DNA of 64,000 bases. Source: Haloarcula limicola (lineage in GTDB: Archaea > Halobacteriota > Halobacteria > Halobacteriales > Haloarculaceae). The position numbers and the translations under genes were made by a program. The stretch covers positions 124,001 through 188,000 of the forward strand of contig NZ_WRXM01000001.1 in the NCBI RefSeq assembly GCF_010119205.1, read 5' to 3'. Of this stretch, positions 26,512 through 34,822 are shown piece after piece; position 1 is the stretch's first letter; every line of letters starts with the position of its first letter. The notes under the pieces are model-generated. The model saw only the letters and a program-made list of their open reading frames with translations, had not been told where the DNA came from and did no database searches.

Positions 26512-28584
26512 CTAGTCCTCCATCTCGCTCTTGGCGACCTCCGCGCCGGCGAACTCGAGCACTTCGCGCGCGCCCTCCTCGGAGTAGCCCTGTTCGATGA
26601 GCGCGTCGATCCACTGGTTGCGCTCGTCGTCGTCCATCTCGCCGGAGGAGACCAGCGCCGAGAAGTTGATGTTGTGCTTCTTGTCCTCCCAGAGCTTGCG
26701 CTCTAAGGCGCGGCGCAGGCGGTCGTTGTCCTGCGGGTTAAACGTGTCGCCCTCGCGGGCGCGACGAGAGACCCAGTTCGAGACCTCCTGTCGGAAGTCG
26801 TCTTTGCGGTCCTCGGGCAGGTTGAGCTTCTCCTCGACCGACCGGAGGAACTGCTCGTCGGGCTCCTGTTCCCGACCCGTGAGCTCGTCCTCGACGGTGT
26901 CGTCGTCGATGTAGGCCATGACGTGGTCCATGTACTTCTCACCCTGACGCTGGATCTCGTCCATGTCGTAGGCCAGCGCGTGGCGCACGTCCTCGATAGC
27001 CCGCTCCTTGTACTCCTCGCGGACGAGTTCGAGGTAGCGGTAGTACTGGTCGAAGGACTCCTCGTCGATGGAGCCGTGGTTCTCCAGGTTCCCTTCGAGG
27101 TGGTTGAACGTCGTCAGCGGCGAGAGGAAGTCCCGCTCGCGGTGCATCGAGTCCATGATGGCCTCCGCGATCTCGTCGCCGATGAACCGCGGGGAGACGC
27201 CCTCCATCCCCTCGCCGATCTCGGCGGTCTTCGAGGCCTCGTCGCGGAGCTTCTTCACGTCGATGTCGTCGGCCTCGTCGATCTCGCCGTTGTAGGCCTT
27301 GGCCTTCTGGACGAGGTCGACGGACTCGGTGTCGGGCTCCTCGATGCGCGTGAGGACGCCGAACAGGCCCGCCATCTCCAGCGTGTGGGGCTCGACCTGG
27401 ATGTCCGGGAGGTCCGCGTTCCGGAGCATCTTCCGGTAGATCTTGGCCTCCTCCTCGTACTGGAGGACGTACGGGAAGTCGATGCGTTTCGTCCGGTCGT
27501 TGAACGCCTCCATCTTCTCGTCGCCCTTCTTGTCGCGGTACTCGGGCATGTTCGTCCGACCGACGATGACCTGGTCGATGTCGATTCGGGGGTTGTTCTT
27601 CGGCTTTATCGTCTGTTCCTGACTGGCATGGAGGAAGTCATAGAGGAACTCGCGCTGGAGCTTCAGCAGCTCCTCGCCGGAGAAGATGCCCCGGTTGGCG
27701 TTACAGAACGCGCCGGAGTAATCGAACGCCCGCGGGTCGCTCTCGCCGTAGATGGCGATCTTCGAGTAGTTGACGTCGCCGGTGAGCTCCGTCTCGTCCT
27801 GGTTCTTCTTGTCCTTCGGTTCGAACGTCTCGATCCCCTGTCGCTGGTTCTCGTCGGCGACGAAGCGGATGATCTCGACGTGGTTCTCCAGGACGGCCTG
27901 TAAGTCGTCGTCGTAGTGGGCGAGCAGGCGGTCCATGTAGAACTCGCTGGCCGGGTCGAGCGCCTGCTCGTTGCGGATCGTGTAGGGCGCGTCGAGTTCC
28001 CCGTTGATGTCCTCGATCACCTTATCGCGTTGCTCCTGCGGGAGCAGGACCATCGGGTCCTGGTTCATCGGCGACTGCACCACGTCGTCGGCCGGGTCCT
28101 GGTCGCCGACCACGTCACAGAGGTTGGTCCAGCGGAACGTGTACATCCGCCCCTCGTCGCGGCGGGTGTAGTTCTCGTAGTAGCGCCGGGCCTGCCGGTC
28201 GAAGTCGGACTTCCCGGAGCCGACCGGTCCCAGCAGCAGTTTGATGCGCTTCTCGGGCCCCAGCCCGCGCGCGCCGGACTTGACCTTGTTGACGAACTCG
28301 TGGATGGACTCGTGGACCTCCCGGCCGTAGAACGTGTTCTCGCCGTCGTGGAGGGGGTCCTCGCTGGCGAGTTCGTACTCGACGACCCCGGCGTCCTCGT
28401 CGTAGCTCGTCCCGTAGTAGTCGAACATGTCCGCGACGCGCTGGTGGGCGTTCCGAGCGATGCGCGGCTCGTCGTACAGTTGGTCGAGATACCAGTCGAA
28501 CGAGTGGGTCGTCCGCAGGTCCGCTGGTATCGTGTCCCGGTACTCCTGACTCAGTGCCTCGAGTGTCTCTTTGTTCTTGCTCAT
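26512..28584 (-). CDS. PrkA-family serine kinase / AAA ATPase (first copy)
   Basis: A 690-residue PrkA homologue and first gene of the operon. The P-loop GPVGSGKS lies at residues 119-126, preceded by the family segment DPLHDGENTFYGREVHESIHEFVNKVKSG. NARGIFSGEELLKL-like sequence (CNANRGIFSGEELLKLQREFLYDFLHASQEQTIK) and DQVIVGRTNMPEYRDKKGDEKMEAFNDRTKRIDFPYVLQ match conserved PrkA regions. With the other kinase copy it forms a paralogous pair, an arrangement known in other haloarchaea. The leader upstream is long (about 200 nt to the nearest TATA-like stretch). Confidence 0.93.
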   Translation of the reverse strand: MSKNKETLEALSQEYRDTIPADLRTTHSFDWYLDQLYDEPRIARNAHQRVADMFDYYGTSYDEDAGVVEYELASEDPLHDGENTFYGREVHESIHEFVNKVKSGARGLGPEKRIKLLLGPVGSGKSDFDRQARRYYENYTRRDEGRMYTFRWTNLCDVVGDQDPADDVVQSPMNQDPMVLLPQEQRDKVIEDINGELDAPYTIRNEQALDPASEFYMDRLLAHYDDDLQAVLENHVEIIRFVADENQRQGIETFEPKDKKNQDETELTGDVNYSKIAIYGESDPRAFDYSGAFCNANRGIFSGEELLKLQREFLYDFLHASQEQTIKPKNNPRIDIDQVIVGRTNMPEYRDKKGDEKMEAFNDRTKRIDFPYVLQYEEEAKIYRKMLRNADLPDIQVEPHTLEMAGLFGVLTRIEEPDTESVDLVQKAKAYNGEIDEADDIDVKKLRDEASKTAEIGEGMEGVSPRFIGDEIAEAIMDSMHRERDFLSPLTTFNHLEGNLENHGSIDEESFDQYYRYLELVREEYKERAIEDVRHALAYDMDEIQRQGEKYMDHVMAYIDDDTVEDELTGREQEPDEQFLRSVEEKLNLPEDRKDDFRQEVSNWVSRRAREGDTFNPQDNDRLRRALERKLWEDKKHNINFSALVSSGEMDDDERNQWIDALIEQGYSEEGAREVLEFAGAEVAKSEMED

Positions 28585-29025
28585 GCTATCTCTGTGAGTT
28601 CGGCACGCGGCGTGGGGGTGCCGGACCGGACCCAGTCAGTCGGTTGCCACCGTCTGTCGCTCCGTGTGTTCTCGCGGGCGGCCGTCACAGGACCCGCCGA
28701 CGCAGGCCGATGAGTGTTCGCTGTCATGCGTGGTCTGGCCGGGTGGACACGGGGACGGTCCCACCCCATTGGTAGCGGGTGACAGTGCGTAACTGTTTCC
28801 GATACTATTTATTACATGAGAACTGCACCCCTAAGTACCTTTTCCCGACACACATATACCACCGCCTCTCGGCACGTCGCTTTTGCCCCCTAATACGGGG
28901 ACGGCTCAGCCGAGGTGCGTCACCATCGATCACACCTTTCGCTCGGCATTTATATACCACCGCTGAATACGACCGCGGGCACCGCCGGCCGACAGAGTAT
29001 TGGACGGCGGCGAGAACGCCCCCGT
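28585..29025. other. Divergent promoter region without a gene
   Basis: This 441-base spacer holds no credible coding frame. It carries two nearly identical plus-strand TATA-type motifs reading ATATACCACCGC (near 28854 and 28952), about 98 bp apart. An AT-rich stretch AATAAATAG on the minus strand near 28808-28816 could drive the PrkA operon. That would leave a leader of about 200 nt before the ATG at 28584. Confidence 0.5.
28949..28956 (+). promoter_or_regulatory. TATA box TTTATATA for the 29026 gene
   Basis: TTTATATA followed by CCACCGC lies about 70 nt before the ATG at 29026, so transcription would begin about 45 nt before the start codon. A sister motif (CATATACCACCGC) lies about 98 bp upstream. 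Confidence 0.5.
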
Positions 29026-29403
29026 ATGGACCTCGACGCGCTCGTCGACGACTGGACGGTGTGGAACGAGACCGACGAGAAACTCATCCTCGCGTACCGC
29101 CCGGATGTCTTCGACAGCGAGAACTTCCCGGCCCCTTGCCTCCCGACGATCTATCTCACGCGGGGCAAGCGCACGCGCCGACCCGGTGCCGACCGTACGG
29201 GCGAGGACTGGTACGTCACGCTGTATCTGGAACCCGAGGTGTCCCGCGACGCCGACTCCTTTTCCGACCGGGGCGCCGCCGTCGAGGCCGCCGTCTCCCT
29301 CGCCAACCGCTTCGCGTCGGGAGAGCTGGACTATCGAGCGTTGTATCAGGTCCCCCGCGAGGCGTACCTCGACGAACTGGACGACCTGACCGGACGTTCC
29401 TGA
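29026..29403 (+). CDS. Haloarchaeal conserved protein of unknown function
   Basis: A 125-residue acidic soluble protein. It begins MDLDALVDDWTVWNETDEKLILAYRPDVFD and contains a basic patch (RGKRTRRPG) and YVTLYLEPEVSRDADSFSDRGAAVEAAVSLANRFASGELDY. No known motif. I set the start at the ATG at 29026 because codons upstream are not acidic and overlap the promoter. It is followed 31 nt later by the UPF0179 gene on the same strand. Haloarchaeal homologues are expected from its composition, but I do not recognise a named family with certainty. Confidence 0.75.
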   Translation: MDLDALVDDWTVWNETDEKLILAYRPDVFDSENFPAPCLPTIYLTRGKRTRRPGADRTGEDWYVTLYLEPEVSRDADSFSDRGAAVEAAVSLANRFASGELDYRALYQVPREAYLDELDDLTGRS

Positions 29404-29434
29404 CGCTTATCTGCCGCGCTGTTCTATCCCCGCT

Positions 29435-29887
29435 ATGACCTCCGTGACGCTCGTCGGCACGCGCCTCGCCGAGGTGGGCGAGGAGTTCGTCTACCGCGGC
29501 GAGGCCGACGGCTGTGCCGGCTGTCCGTACCGCGATCAATGTCTCAATCTCACCCCCGGCCGCCGCTACCGCATCACCAGCGTCCGCGAGAGCGGACAGA
29601 CCCTCGACTGCGCAATCCACGATACCGGCGTCCGCGCCGTCGAAGTCGAACCCGCGCCCATCCCCGCGAACGTCCCCGATAAAGGTGCCTACGCCGGCAG
29701 TAAAGCTTCCCTCGCCGGCTCCTGTCCCCACACCGAGTGCCCGAGCCACCAGTACTGCGAACCGATGGGCGCGGAGTTCGACACCGAGTACCGCATCGAG
29801 AAGATCGTCGGCGACCCGCCCCACGACTACTGCATGCTCGACCGCGACCTCACGCTGGTCGAACTCGAAGCGCCCGAGGACGCTTGA
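29435..29887 (+). CDS. UPF0179 family protein
   Basis: A 150-residue archaeal protein of the UPF0179 family, known only as conserved and uncharacterised. It has ten cysteines in a pattern suggestive of a metal or Fe-S site: CAGCPYRDQC near residues 27-36, a Cys near 59, then CPHTECPSHQYC in the middle and a late YCMLD. The first half reads MTSVTLVGTRLAEVGEEFVYRGEADGC. It follows the unknown gene at 29026 on the same strand. Confidence 0.9.
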   Translation: MTSVTLVGTRLAEVGEEFVYRGEADGCAGCPYRDQCLNLTPGRRYRITSVRESGQTLDCAIHDTGVRAVEVEPAPIPANVPDKGAYAGSKASLAGSCPHTECPSHQYCEPMGAEFDTEYRIEKIVGDPPHDYCMLDRDLTLVELEAPEDA

Positions 29888-29974
29888 TACGGGTTATCGT
29901 AGCCATTTACCGGTAATCGTCGCACCGGGGTTGACGTTACCGGTAAGAGACCGCGACAGCTCGTATGACGCGCC

Positions 29975-30763
29975 TCAGTCGAGGGCACCGACGTGGTCGG
30001 CGGTGTACCCGAAGACCTCCTCGTACCCCTCCGCGGAGAGGAGGACGGGGTGGAACGGCTCGTCGGAGACGAGTTGCTCCCCGTCGGCGGCGGCGATCGG
30101 TTCTCCGGCCGGGTGCTCCTCGAAGTTCCGGGCGTATACCTCGTACTGGTCGGCCGCGGCCTTCGGGATGGGGTCGCCGAGCCGGAACACCGGCAGGGAC
30201 TCGCGTCTCGCGGGCAGTTTCTCGTCGGTGACGCCCGTCGCGGCGAGGAACTCCCTGATGACCTGCTCGGCGTTTTCGGCGGCCTCGGGCGACCCCTGAT
30301 AGCCGCACTCCACTTCGATGGCCCCGGGCGCGACGGAGAAGATCCGGCCCTCGCTGGCCGCCTCCGTCTCGACGACCGCGTCGACCGACAGGTTCGGGAG
30401 GACGTCCCGAAGCGCCGGCGACAGCTCCTCGACGAGGGCGAACATGCCGTCGTAGGACTGCGTCGAGTGGAGGCCGAGGACGGTACAGCCGCGAAGTTCC
30501 TCGGTCAGCTCCGCGGCCAGTCGCTCCTCGTGGAGCGCCGAGTCGGGGTCCCCCGGGAACGCGCGGTTCAGATCGGTTTCGAGGTAGCGCTCCCCCGCTT
30601 CGAGCGCCTCCTCGTTGGCGACGATGAACTTCACCGGGCGATTCACGGACGGCGGGTCCGCCAGGATCGACTCGATGGCGTCCGGGCCGCACGGTTCGTC
30701 GCCGTGAATGCCGCCGACCACGACTATTTCCGGCGCTCCGTCGCCCAGTTGTTCGACTCGCAT
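29975..30763 (-). CDS. Succinylglutamate desuccinylase / aspartoacylase family protein
   Basis: A 262-residue zinc-dependent amidohydrolase-fold protein. The Zn-ligand motif GGIHGDEP (about residues 18-25) is followed by the catalytic-type RAFPGDP region and the third His ligand in GLHSTQ (about residue 99). A Glu near the C-terminal half (EVECGYQ) fits the family catalytic glutamate. The family releases acyl groups from amino acids or, in some cases, modifies lipids or phosphonates; the substrate is unknown. I took the ATG at 30763, since the 17-residue extension upstream has no similarity to the family. Confidence 0.85.
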   Translation of the reverse strand: MRVEQLGDGAPEIVVVGGIHGDEPCGPDAIESILADPPSVNRPVKFIVANEEALEAGERYLETDLNRAFPGDPDSALHEERLAAELTEELRGCTVLGLHSTQSYDGMFALVEELSPALRDVLPNLSVDAVVETEAASEGRIFSVAPGAIEVECGYQGSPEAAENAEQVIREFLAATGVTDEKLPARRESLPVFRLGDPIPKAAADQYEVYARNFEEHPAGEPIAAADGEQLVSDEPFHPVLLSAEGYEEVFGYTADHVGALD

Positions 30764-30861
30764 TTGTAGGCCTTTGGGCGGCCTGCCTTTAGAGTCGTGT
30801 GGATTCCACGTCACCGCGTTACTGTGTCACTTTGTAACGGGGTGCGGAAAATCGGCCGCGC

Positions 30862-31341
30862 TCAATCGAGCGTCTCGGCGTAGGCGAAGTCCGCCTCGTC
30901 GGCGGTCGGATACTCGTCGTCTAAGCGGATCTGCCACCCCTCTAGCACACTCGGATCGTCCAGCGCGTTCGAGACGGTGGTCCGGACGTCGAGGACGTCC
31001 ACGCCGTAGTAGTCGCTCGGGACGCCGCGGAAGTAGTCGAGGGAGGTGCGAAACAGCGAGCGCATCCCGTCGTCGTCCTCGAAGTCGAAGTGCTTGTACG
31101 CGCCGGCGGCGACCTGGACCATCGCGTGGAGGAACTTGCTCTCCGTCGAACCGTTGCCGTAGTTGTACCACTCGTCCTCGAAGCAGTCGTGCGACTCGTG
31201 GAACTCCCCGACGTTGTACAGGCGGACCCCGTGGACGACGGCTCGGCGGAGCGTCGCGTGTTCCCACTGCCCGTCCGTTCGCCAGCCGGTCGGGTTACCG
31301 GCCGGCGGTTCGACGGTCGGGTCCCGCGTGTGGTCGTCCAT
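30862..31341 (-). CDS. DUF309 family protein
   Basis: A 159-residue protein. The helical core [49 protein letters not shown] contains the DUF309 signature (FHEAHE-like, here [12 protein letters not shown]). DUF309 proteins are small helical bundles of unknown function. The N-terminal 30 residues are a Pro/Thr-rich haloarchaeal leader. It is divergent from the PAS/GAF histidine kinase gene at 31478, with 136 nt between them. Confidence 0.85.
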   Translation of the reverse strand: MDDHTRDPTVEPPAGNPTGWRTDGQWEHATLRRAVVHGVRLYNVGEFHESHDCFEDEWYNYGNGSTESKFLHAMVQVAAGAYKHFDFEDDDGMRSLFRTSLDYFRGVPSDYYGVDVLDVRTTVSNALDDPSVLEGWQIRLDDEYPTADEADFAYAETLD

Positions 31342-31477
31342 ACGCCACCTTCGGCGGCCGGCCGGGTGAATCCACCGGTCCGGGCCGATACTGTCGATAC
31401 GCCGATACGAACTCCGAGTGACAACGCCGACGTTGCTAATGCAGAGCTTTTTTGTGCGACAGTTCGAACCATCCGTC

Positions 31478-32971
31478 ATGACAGAGAAGCGAGAGCCGCC
31501 GGACCCGCCCGACGGACCGGGCGGGGCGGCGGTCCTTTCACGTATGACCGACCCGGTCGTGGCGCTGGACGGGGAGCTACGAGTCACCTTCTGCAACGAC
31601 GCGGCCGAGGAGGTCCTCGCCAGCGCCGATGCCGACCTGCCCGGGACAGCAGTCGGGGAGCTGCTGCCCGAGGCGATAGCGGCGGCGTTTCGAGACGAGT
31701 GCGAACGCGCGATGGAGACACAGTCGCCGTCGACGTTCGGGATCGACTACCCGCCGTCCGACGGCCGGTTCGAGGGACGGCTGTACCCCTCCCGGACCGG
31801 GCTGTCCGTCTTCTTCCGCGACGTCTCCCCGCGCGTCCGAGAACGGAGCCGACTCGAGACTCGCGAGCGCGCGCTCCAGCGGACCTACGAGATCGTCGGC
31901 GACGTCGACCGACCGTTCGACCGACAGGTGACGGAGTTACTGTCGGTCGTCAGCGACGCGCTCGGGACGGAGTACGGGGTGCTGTCGCGGATCGACGCCG
32001 ACGCGGACACCTACGTCTTCGAGGCGCTCTCCGGCCCGACCGACTGTGACTTCGAGGCCGGCGACGCCGTCTCGCTCGGCGCGACGAACTGCGAGCGCGT
32101 CGTCCGGTCGGGGGAGCCGCTCGTGGTAGACGATATCGAGACCGACGCGCCGGACCTCGCCGACCGGACCGGCAACGCGGAGTGGGGGATCGCCTGTTAT
32201 CTGGGCGTCCCGGTCTCGGTGGAGGGGTCCTCCTACGGGACGTTCTGTTTCTACGATACGGAACCGCGGACGGAGTCGTTCTCGGAGTGGGACGTGACGC
32301 TCGTCGAACTGCTCGGCAACTGGGTGAGCGCCGAGCTGGAGAGCGAGCGGACGAACGCGCGGCTCGAATCGTTCGCGGGGATGCTGGCCCACGAACTCCG
32401 CAATCCGCTCCAGATCGCGCACCTCTACCGACAGCAGGCCGCGACCGGCGACGAGGCGGCGGCCGAGGAGCTGGCGGCGGCGCTCGACCGCATGGCGGAG
32501 TTGATCGACGTCATCCTCGTCACCGCCGGCGGGACGGACTCGGTCATCGAGTGGGAGGAAGTCGCGCTGGCCGACGCCGCCAGCGAGGCCTGGAAGGAGG
32601 CGAGAGACGACGAGTCCGGACTGGTGCTCGAGACTGAGCAGGTCGTCGAAGCCGACCCGATGCACCTGCGATACGTCCTCGAGAACCTGTTCTCGAACGC
32701 CGTCGTTCACGCCGGTCCCGACGTGACCGTTCGCGTCGGGGACCTGCCCACCGGCTTCTACATCGCGGACGACGGCCACGGAATCGAGGCGGCCGAGCGC
32801 AGTCAGGTGTTCGAACCCGGCTACACCACCGACGGCGGCGGCATCGGCCTCGGGCTTACCTACGTCGACCAGTTGGCCGACACCTACGACTGGGACTGTA
32901 CTGTCACCGAGAGCCACGACGGCGGCGCGCGCTTCGAGTTCACCGGCACCGAACCGAACGCCGCCGACTGA
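31478..32971 (+). CDS. Soluble sensor histidine kinase (PAS-GAF-HisKA-HATPase)
   Basis: A 497-residue cytoplasmic histidine kinase. A PAS-like domain spans about residues 15-115 ([19 protein letters not shown]) and a GAF domain about 145-285 ([39 protein letters not shown]). The phospho-acceptor is His305 in AHELRNPL. The ATPase domain has the N box [13 protein letters not shown], the G1 box ADDGHGIE and G2 [11 protein letters not shown]. There are no transmembrane segments and no cognate response regulator next to it, as is common for haloarchaeal kinases. It follows a DUF309 gene on the opposite strand. Confidence 0.93.
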   Translation: MTEKREPPDPPDGPGGAAVLSRMTDPVVALDGELRVTFCNDAAEEVLASADADLPGTAVGELLPEAIAAAFRDECERAMETQSPSTFGIDYPPSDGRFEGRLYPSRTGLSVFFRDVSPRVRERSRLETRERALQRTYEIVGDVDRPFDRQVTELLSVVSDALGTEYGVLSRIDADADTYVFEALSGPTDCDFEAGDAVSLGATNCERVVRSGEPLVVDDIETDAPDLADRTGNAEWGIACYLGVPVSVEGSSYGTFCFYDTEPRTESFSEWDVTLVELLGNWVSAELESERTNARLESFAGMLAHELRNPLQIAHLYRQQAATGDEAAAEELAAALDRMAELIDVILVTAGGTDSVIEWEEVALADAASEAWKEARDDESGLVLETEQVVEADPMHLRYVLENLFSNAVVHAGPDVTVRVGDLPTGFYIADDGHGIEAAERSQVFEPGYTTDGGGIGLGLTYVDQLADTYDWDCTVTESHDGGARFEFTGTEPNAAD

Positions 32972-33019
32972 GACGCGTCGCCGCCGGTCTGCCCGCTCGC
33001 GGACCGAGAGTGTAAGAGG

Positions 33020-33026
33020 TTTATAT
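33020..33026 (+). promoter_or_regulatory. TATA box upstream of tRNA-Leu
   Basis: TTTATAT lies about 45 nt before the tRNA 5' end, a spacing that suits transcription of a short pre-tRNA leader. Confidence 0.5.
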
Positions 33027-33067
33027 CCCGATATCGTTGGTCGAACTGCACGACCGCGAGACAGCGT

Positions 33068-33151
33068 GCGAGGGTAGCCAAGCCAGGAAACGGCGGCGGA
33101 CTCAAGATCCGCTCCCGTAGGGGTCCAAGGGTTCAAATCCCTTCCCTCGCA
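33068..33151 (+). tRNA. tRNA-Leu (anticodon CAA)
   Basis: The 84-base gene starts GCGAGGG, which pairs exactly with CCCTCGC at the 3' end, followed by discriminator A. The anticodon stem is GCGGA/TCCGC with loop CTCAAGA, giving anticodon CAA for UUG codons. A long variable arm (TCCCGTAGGGGTCC) is typical of type-II tRNAs. The T arm is AAGGG-TTCAAAT-CCCTT. CCA is not encoded. There is no intron. Confidence 0.97.
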
Positions 33152-33156
33152 CTGTT

Positions 33157-33222
33157 GGACCTAATACGGTCCCTCGCACACAGTGCCGGAAGACTCGCAC
33201 GGAGCGATCTTCCCTCGCAACT
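33157..33222 (+). repeat. 66-bp direct repeat, copy 1, after tRNA-Leu
   Basis: GGACCTAATACGGTCCCTCGCACACAG... up to ...CCTCGCAACTTTC. An identical copy sits at 33452-33517, so the two are 295 bp apart. Each copy contains two CCCTCGCA octamers. Confidence 0.9.
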
Positions 33223-33254
33223 TTCCCTGATGTATTCTGTGGAGTGACCTCTGT

Positions 33255-33376
33255 AAACGGCGGCGGACTCGAAATCCGCTCCCGTAGGGTCGTCGCGAGC
33301 GTCAGCGAGCGACTGCTCGGAAGGCGAGCGAAGCGAGTCTTCCGGCGGTCCAAGGGTTCAAATCCCTTCCCTCGCA
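33255..33376 (+). pseudogene. Truncated, interrupted copy of tRNA-Leu
   Basis: The sequence AAACGGCGGCGGACTCGAAATCCGCTCCCGTAGGG matches the middle of the intact tRNA from its D-arm end through the anticodon stem. The T arm and acceptor strand (GGTCCAAGGGTTCAAATCCCTTCCCTCGCA) then follow after a 58-bp insertion of palindromic repeat in the variable arm. The 5' acceptor strand and D-arm start are missing, and the loop reads CTCGAAA (anticodon CGA). It cannot fold as a tRNA, so it is a broken duplicate. Confidence 0.85.
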
Positions 33377-33451
33377 CTGACCGACCGCTATCGCCGTCGG
33401 GCGGTGTCGCCGAAGGCGACGACGCCCGAGACGTGAAAGGGGTCGGGACGA

Positions 33452-33517
33452 GGACCTAATACGGTCCCTCGCACACAGTGCCGGAAGACTCGCACGGAGC
33501 GATCTTCCCTCGCAACT
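33452..33517 (+). repeat. 66-bp direct repeat, copy 2
   Basis: Identical to 33157-33222. It follows the broken tRNA copy and a second small palindromic insertion (33396-33431). Confidence 0.9.
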
Positions 33518-33640
33518 TTCGATAGAACGCCGCTGAGAGGGGTCTGCGAGCAGCGGCGACTCCTTCTCTCCTCTATTCGTTATCCTAACGGTTTGTAATA
33601 TATGGGTACTTTTATACTGTAACGTGAGTTATTGACTGGC
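33518..33640. other. Spacer upstream of the 33641 gene, promoter only
   Basis: The bases between the second direct repeat and the next gene contain an AT-rich stretch and the TATA box TTTATACT at 33611-33618, about 26 nt before the ATG at 33641. That spacing suggests a leaderless transcript. Confidence 0.5.
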
Positions 33641-33841
33641 ATGGCAACCGATCAGGCCGACGGTTCGGGTGTCCGAGTGCCGCCGCTGGAGAACACGGCG
33701 TTCTTCTCCATCGATTCGGACGACGGCTACGTCCGCATCGAGCAATCGCTCGGGAATCAGGTACTGTACACGCCGGAGGAGGCCCGCGACATCGCCGAGT
33801 CCATCCTCGCGACCGTCGAGGAAGTGTCCGATCAGAAGTAG
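33641..33841 (+). CDS. Small haloarchaeal protein of unknown function
   Basis: A 66-residue acidic protein (MATDQADGSGVRVPPLENTAFFSIDSDDGYVRIEQSLGNQVLYTPEEARDIAESILATVEEVSDQK, given here in outline only as an N-terminal flexible stretch, a short beta segment FFSIDSDDGYVRIE and a C-terminal helix EEARDIAESILATVEE). There is no known motif. The start at 33641 has a TATA box 26 nt upstream. It precedes the inositol-phosphatase gene by 54 nt. Confidence 0.7.
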   Translation: MATDQADGSGVRVPPLENTAFFSIDSDDGYVRIEQSLGNQVLYTPEEARDIAESILATVEEVSDQK

Positions 33842-33895
33842 CGTTCTTTTGCTGGATACCGAGTTGGTAAGGCCCCTGGCCTGCCAGCCCCCGCC

Positions 33896-34732
33896 ATGTC
33901 GGACGCACATCATCGTGCAGCGCTCGCGGAGCGGGCCGCGCGGGCCGGGGGCGTCGTCGCGCGAAAGCGGTTCCGCGGCGACCTCGCCGTCGAGACGAAA
34001 GCCAACAAGAACGACCTCGTCACGGAGGTCGACCGCGACGCACAGAGTCAGGTGGTGGCGACCGTCCGCGAGGAGTTCCCCGACGACCCGTTCGTCCTCG
34101 AAGAGGAGGCGGTCACCCTCGCCGGCCCCGAGACCGGCGAGACGGACCCCCGCGTGCTCGACGGCGTCCCCGATAGCGGGGCGGCGTGGGTCGTCGACCC
34201 CATCGACGGCACCGCGAACTACGTCCGGGGCAACCGGACGTGGGCGACCAGCGTCACCGCGCTCGAGGACGGCGACCCGGTCGGGTCGGCGACGTACATG
34301 CCGTCGGCGGGCGACCTCTACGCCGCCGGGCCGGAGAGCGCGACCCGCGACGGCGCGACGCTGTCGGTGAGCGAACGCGCCGACCCCGAGACGTTCGCCG
34401 TCGCGCCCGTCGGCTGGTGGGACCGCGACGACCGCGCGGAGTTCGCTCGACTCTGCGAGGCCGTCGTCGAGCGGTTCGGCGACATGCGCCGCATCGGGAG
34501 CTTTCAGGCGACGCTCGCGCTCGTCGCCGACGGCGGGCTAGAAGGGGCGATCTGTACGGTGCCGATGAACCCCTGGGACACCATCGCCGGCGTTCACATG
34601 GTCCGGCAGGCCGGCGGGACGGTCACCGACCTCGACGGCGAGGCGTGGCGACACGACAGCCCGGCGCTCGTCGCCTCCAACGGCGAGGCCCACGACGAGC
34701 TGGTGGCCGCCGGCAACGAAGCGGTGCAGTAG
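33896..34732 (+). CDS. Inositol monophosphatase family enzyme
   Basis: A 278-residue Mg-dependent phosphatase. The metal-binding signature is WVVDPIDGTANYVRG (about residues 99-113) with an upstream acidic LEEEA (about 68-72), and the second signature is NPWDTIAGVHMVRQAGG near residue 225. In archaea such enzymes act on inositol phosphates, fructose-1,6-bisphosphate or PAP, and the substrate cannot be set from sequence. It follows the 66-residue gene and precedes DUF63 by about 90 nt. Confidence 0.92.
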   Translation: MSDAHHRAALAERAARAGGVVARKRFRGDLAVETKANKNDLVTEVDRDAQSQVVATVREEFPDDPFVLEEEAVTLAGPETGETDPRVLDGVPDSGAAWVVDPIDGTANYVRGNRTWATSVTALEDGDPVGSATYMPSAGDLYAAGPESATRDGATLSVSERADPETFAVAPVGWWDRDDRAEFARLCEAVVERFGDMRRIGSFQATLALVADGGLEGAICTVPMNPWDTIAGVHMVRQAGGTVTDLDGEAWRHDSPALVASNGEAHDELVAAGNEAVQ

Positions 34733-34822
34733 GCCCGAGCCGTCGGCGGCCCCGCCGCCGATGTCGCGCCCTCCGCGCACGCGACCGGAAACCTGAAACC
34801 GACGCACGCCGCTCACTCGCCC

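Noticed and set aside
33102-33377. Minus-strand reading frame beginning MRGKGFEPLD and repeating RGKGFEPLDPYG
   Set aside because: It is the antisense of the tRNA-Leu and its broken copy. This well-known false protein arises from tRNA T-arm and acceptor sequence, not from a gene.
33068-33517. A second functional tRNA (anticodon CGA) in the copy at 33255
   Set aside because: The 5' acceptor strand and much of the D arm are missing and the variable arm has a 58-bp insertion, so the cloverleaf cannot form.
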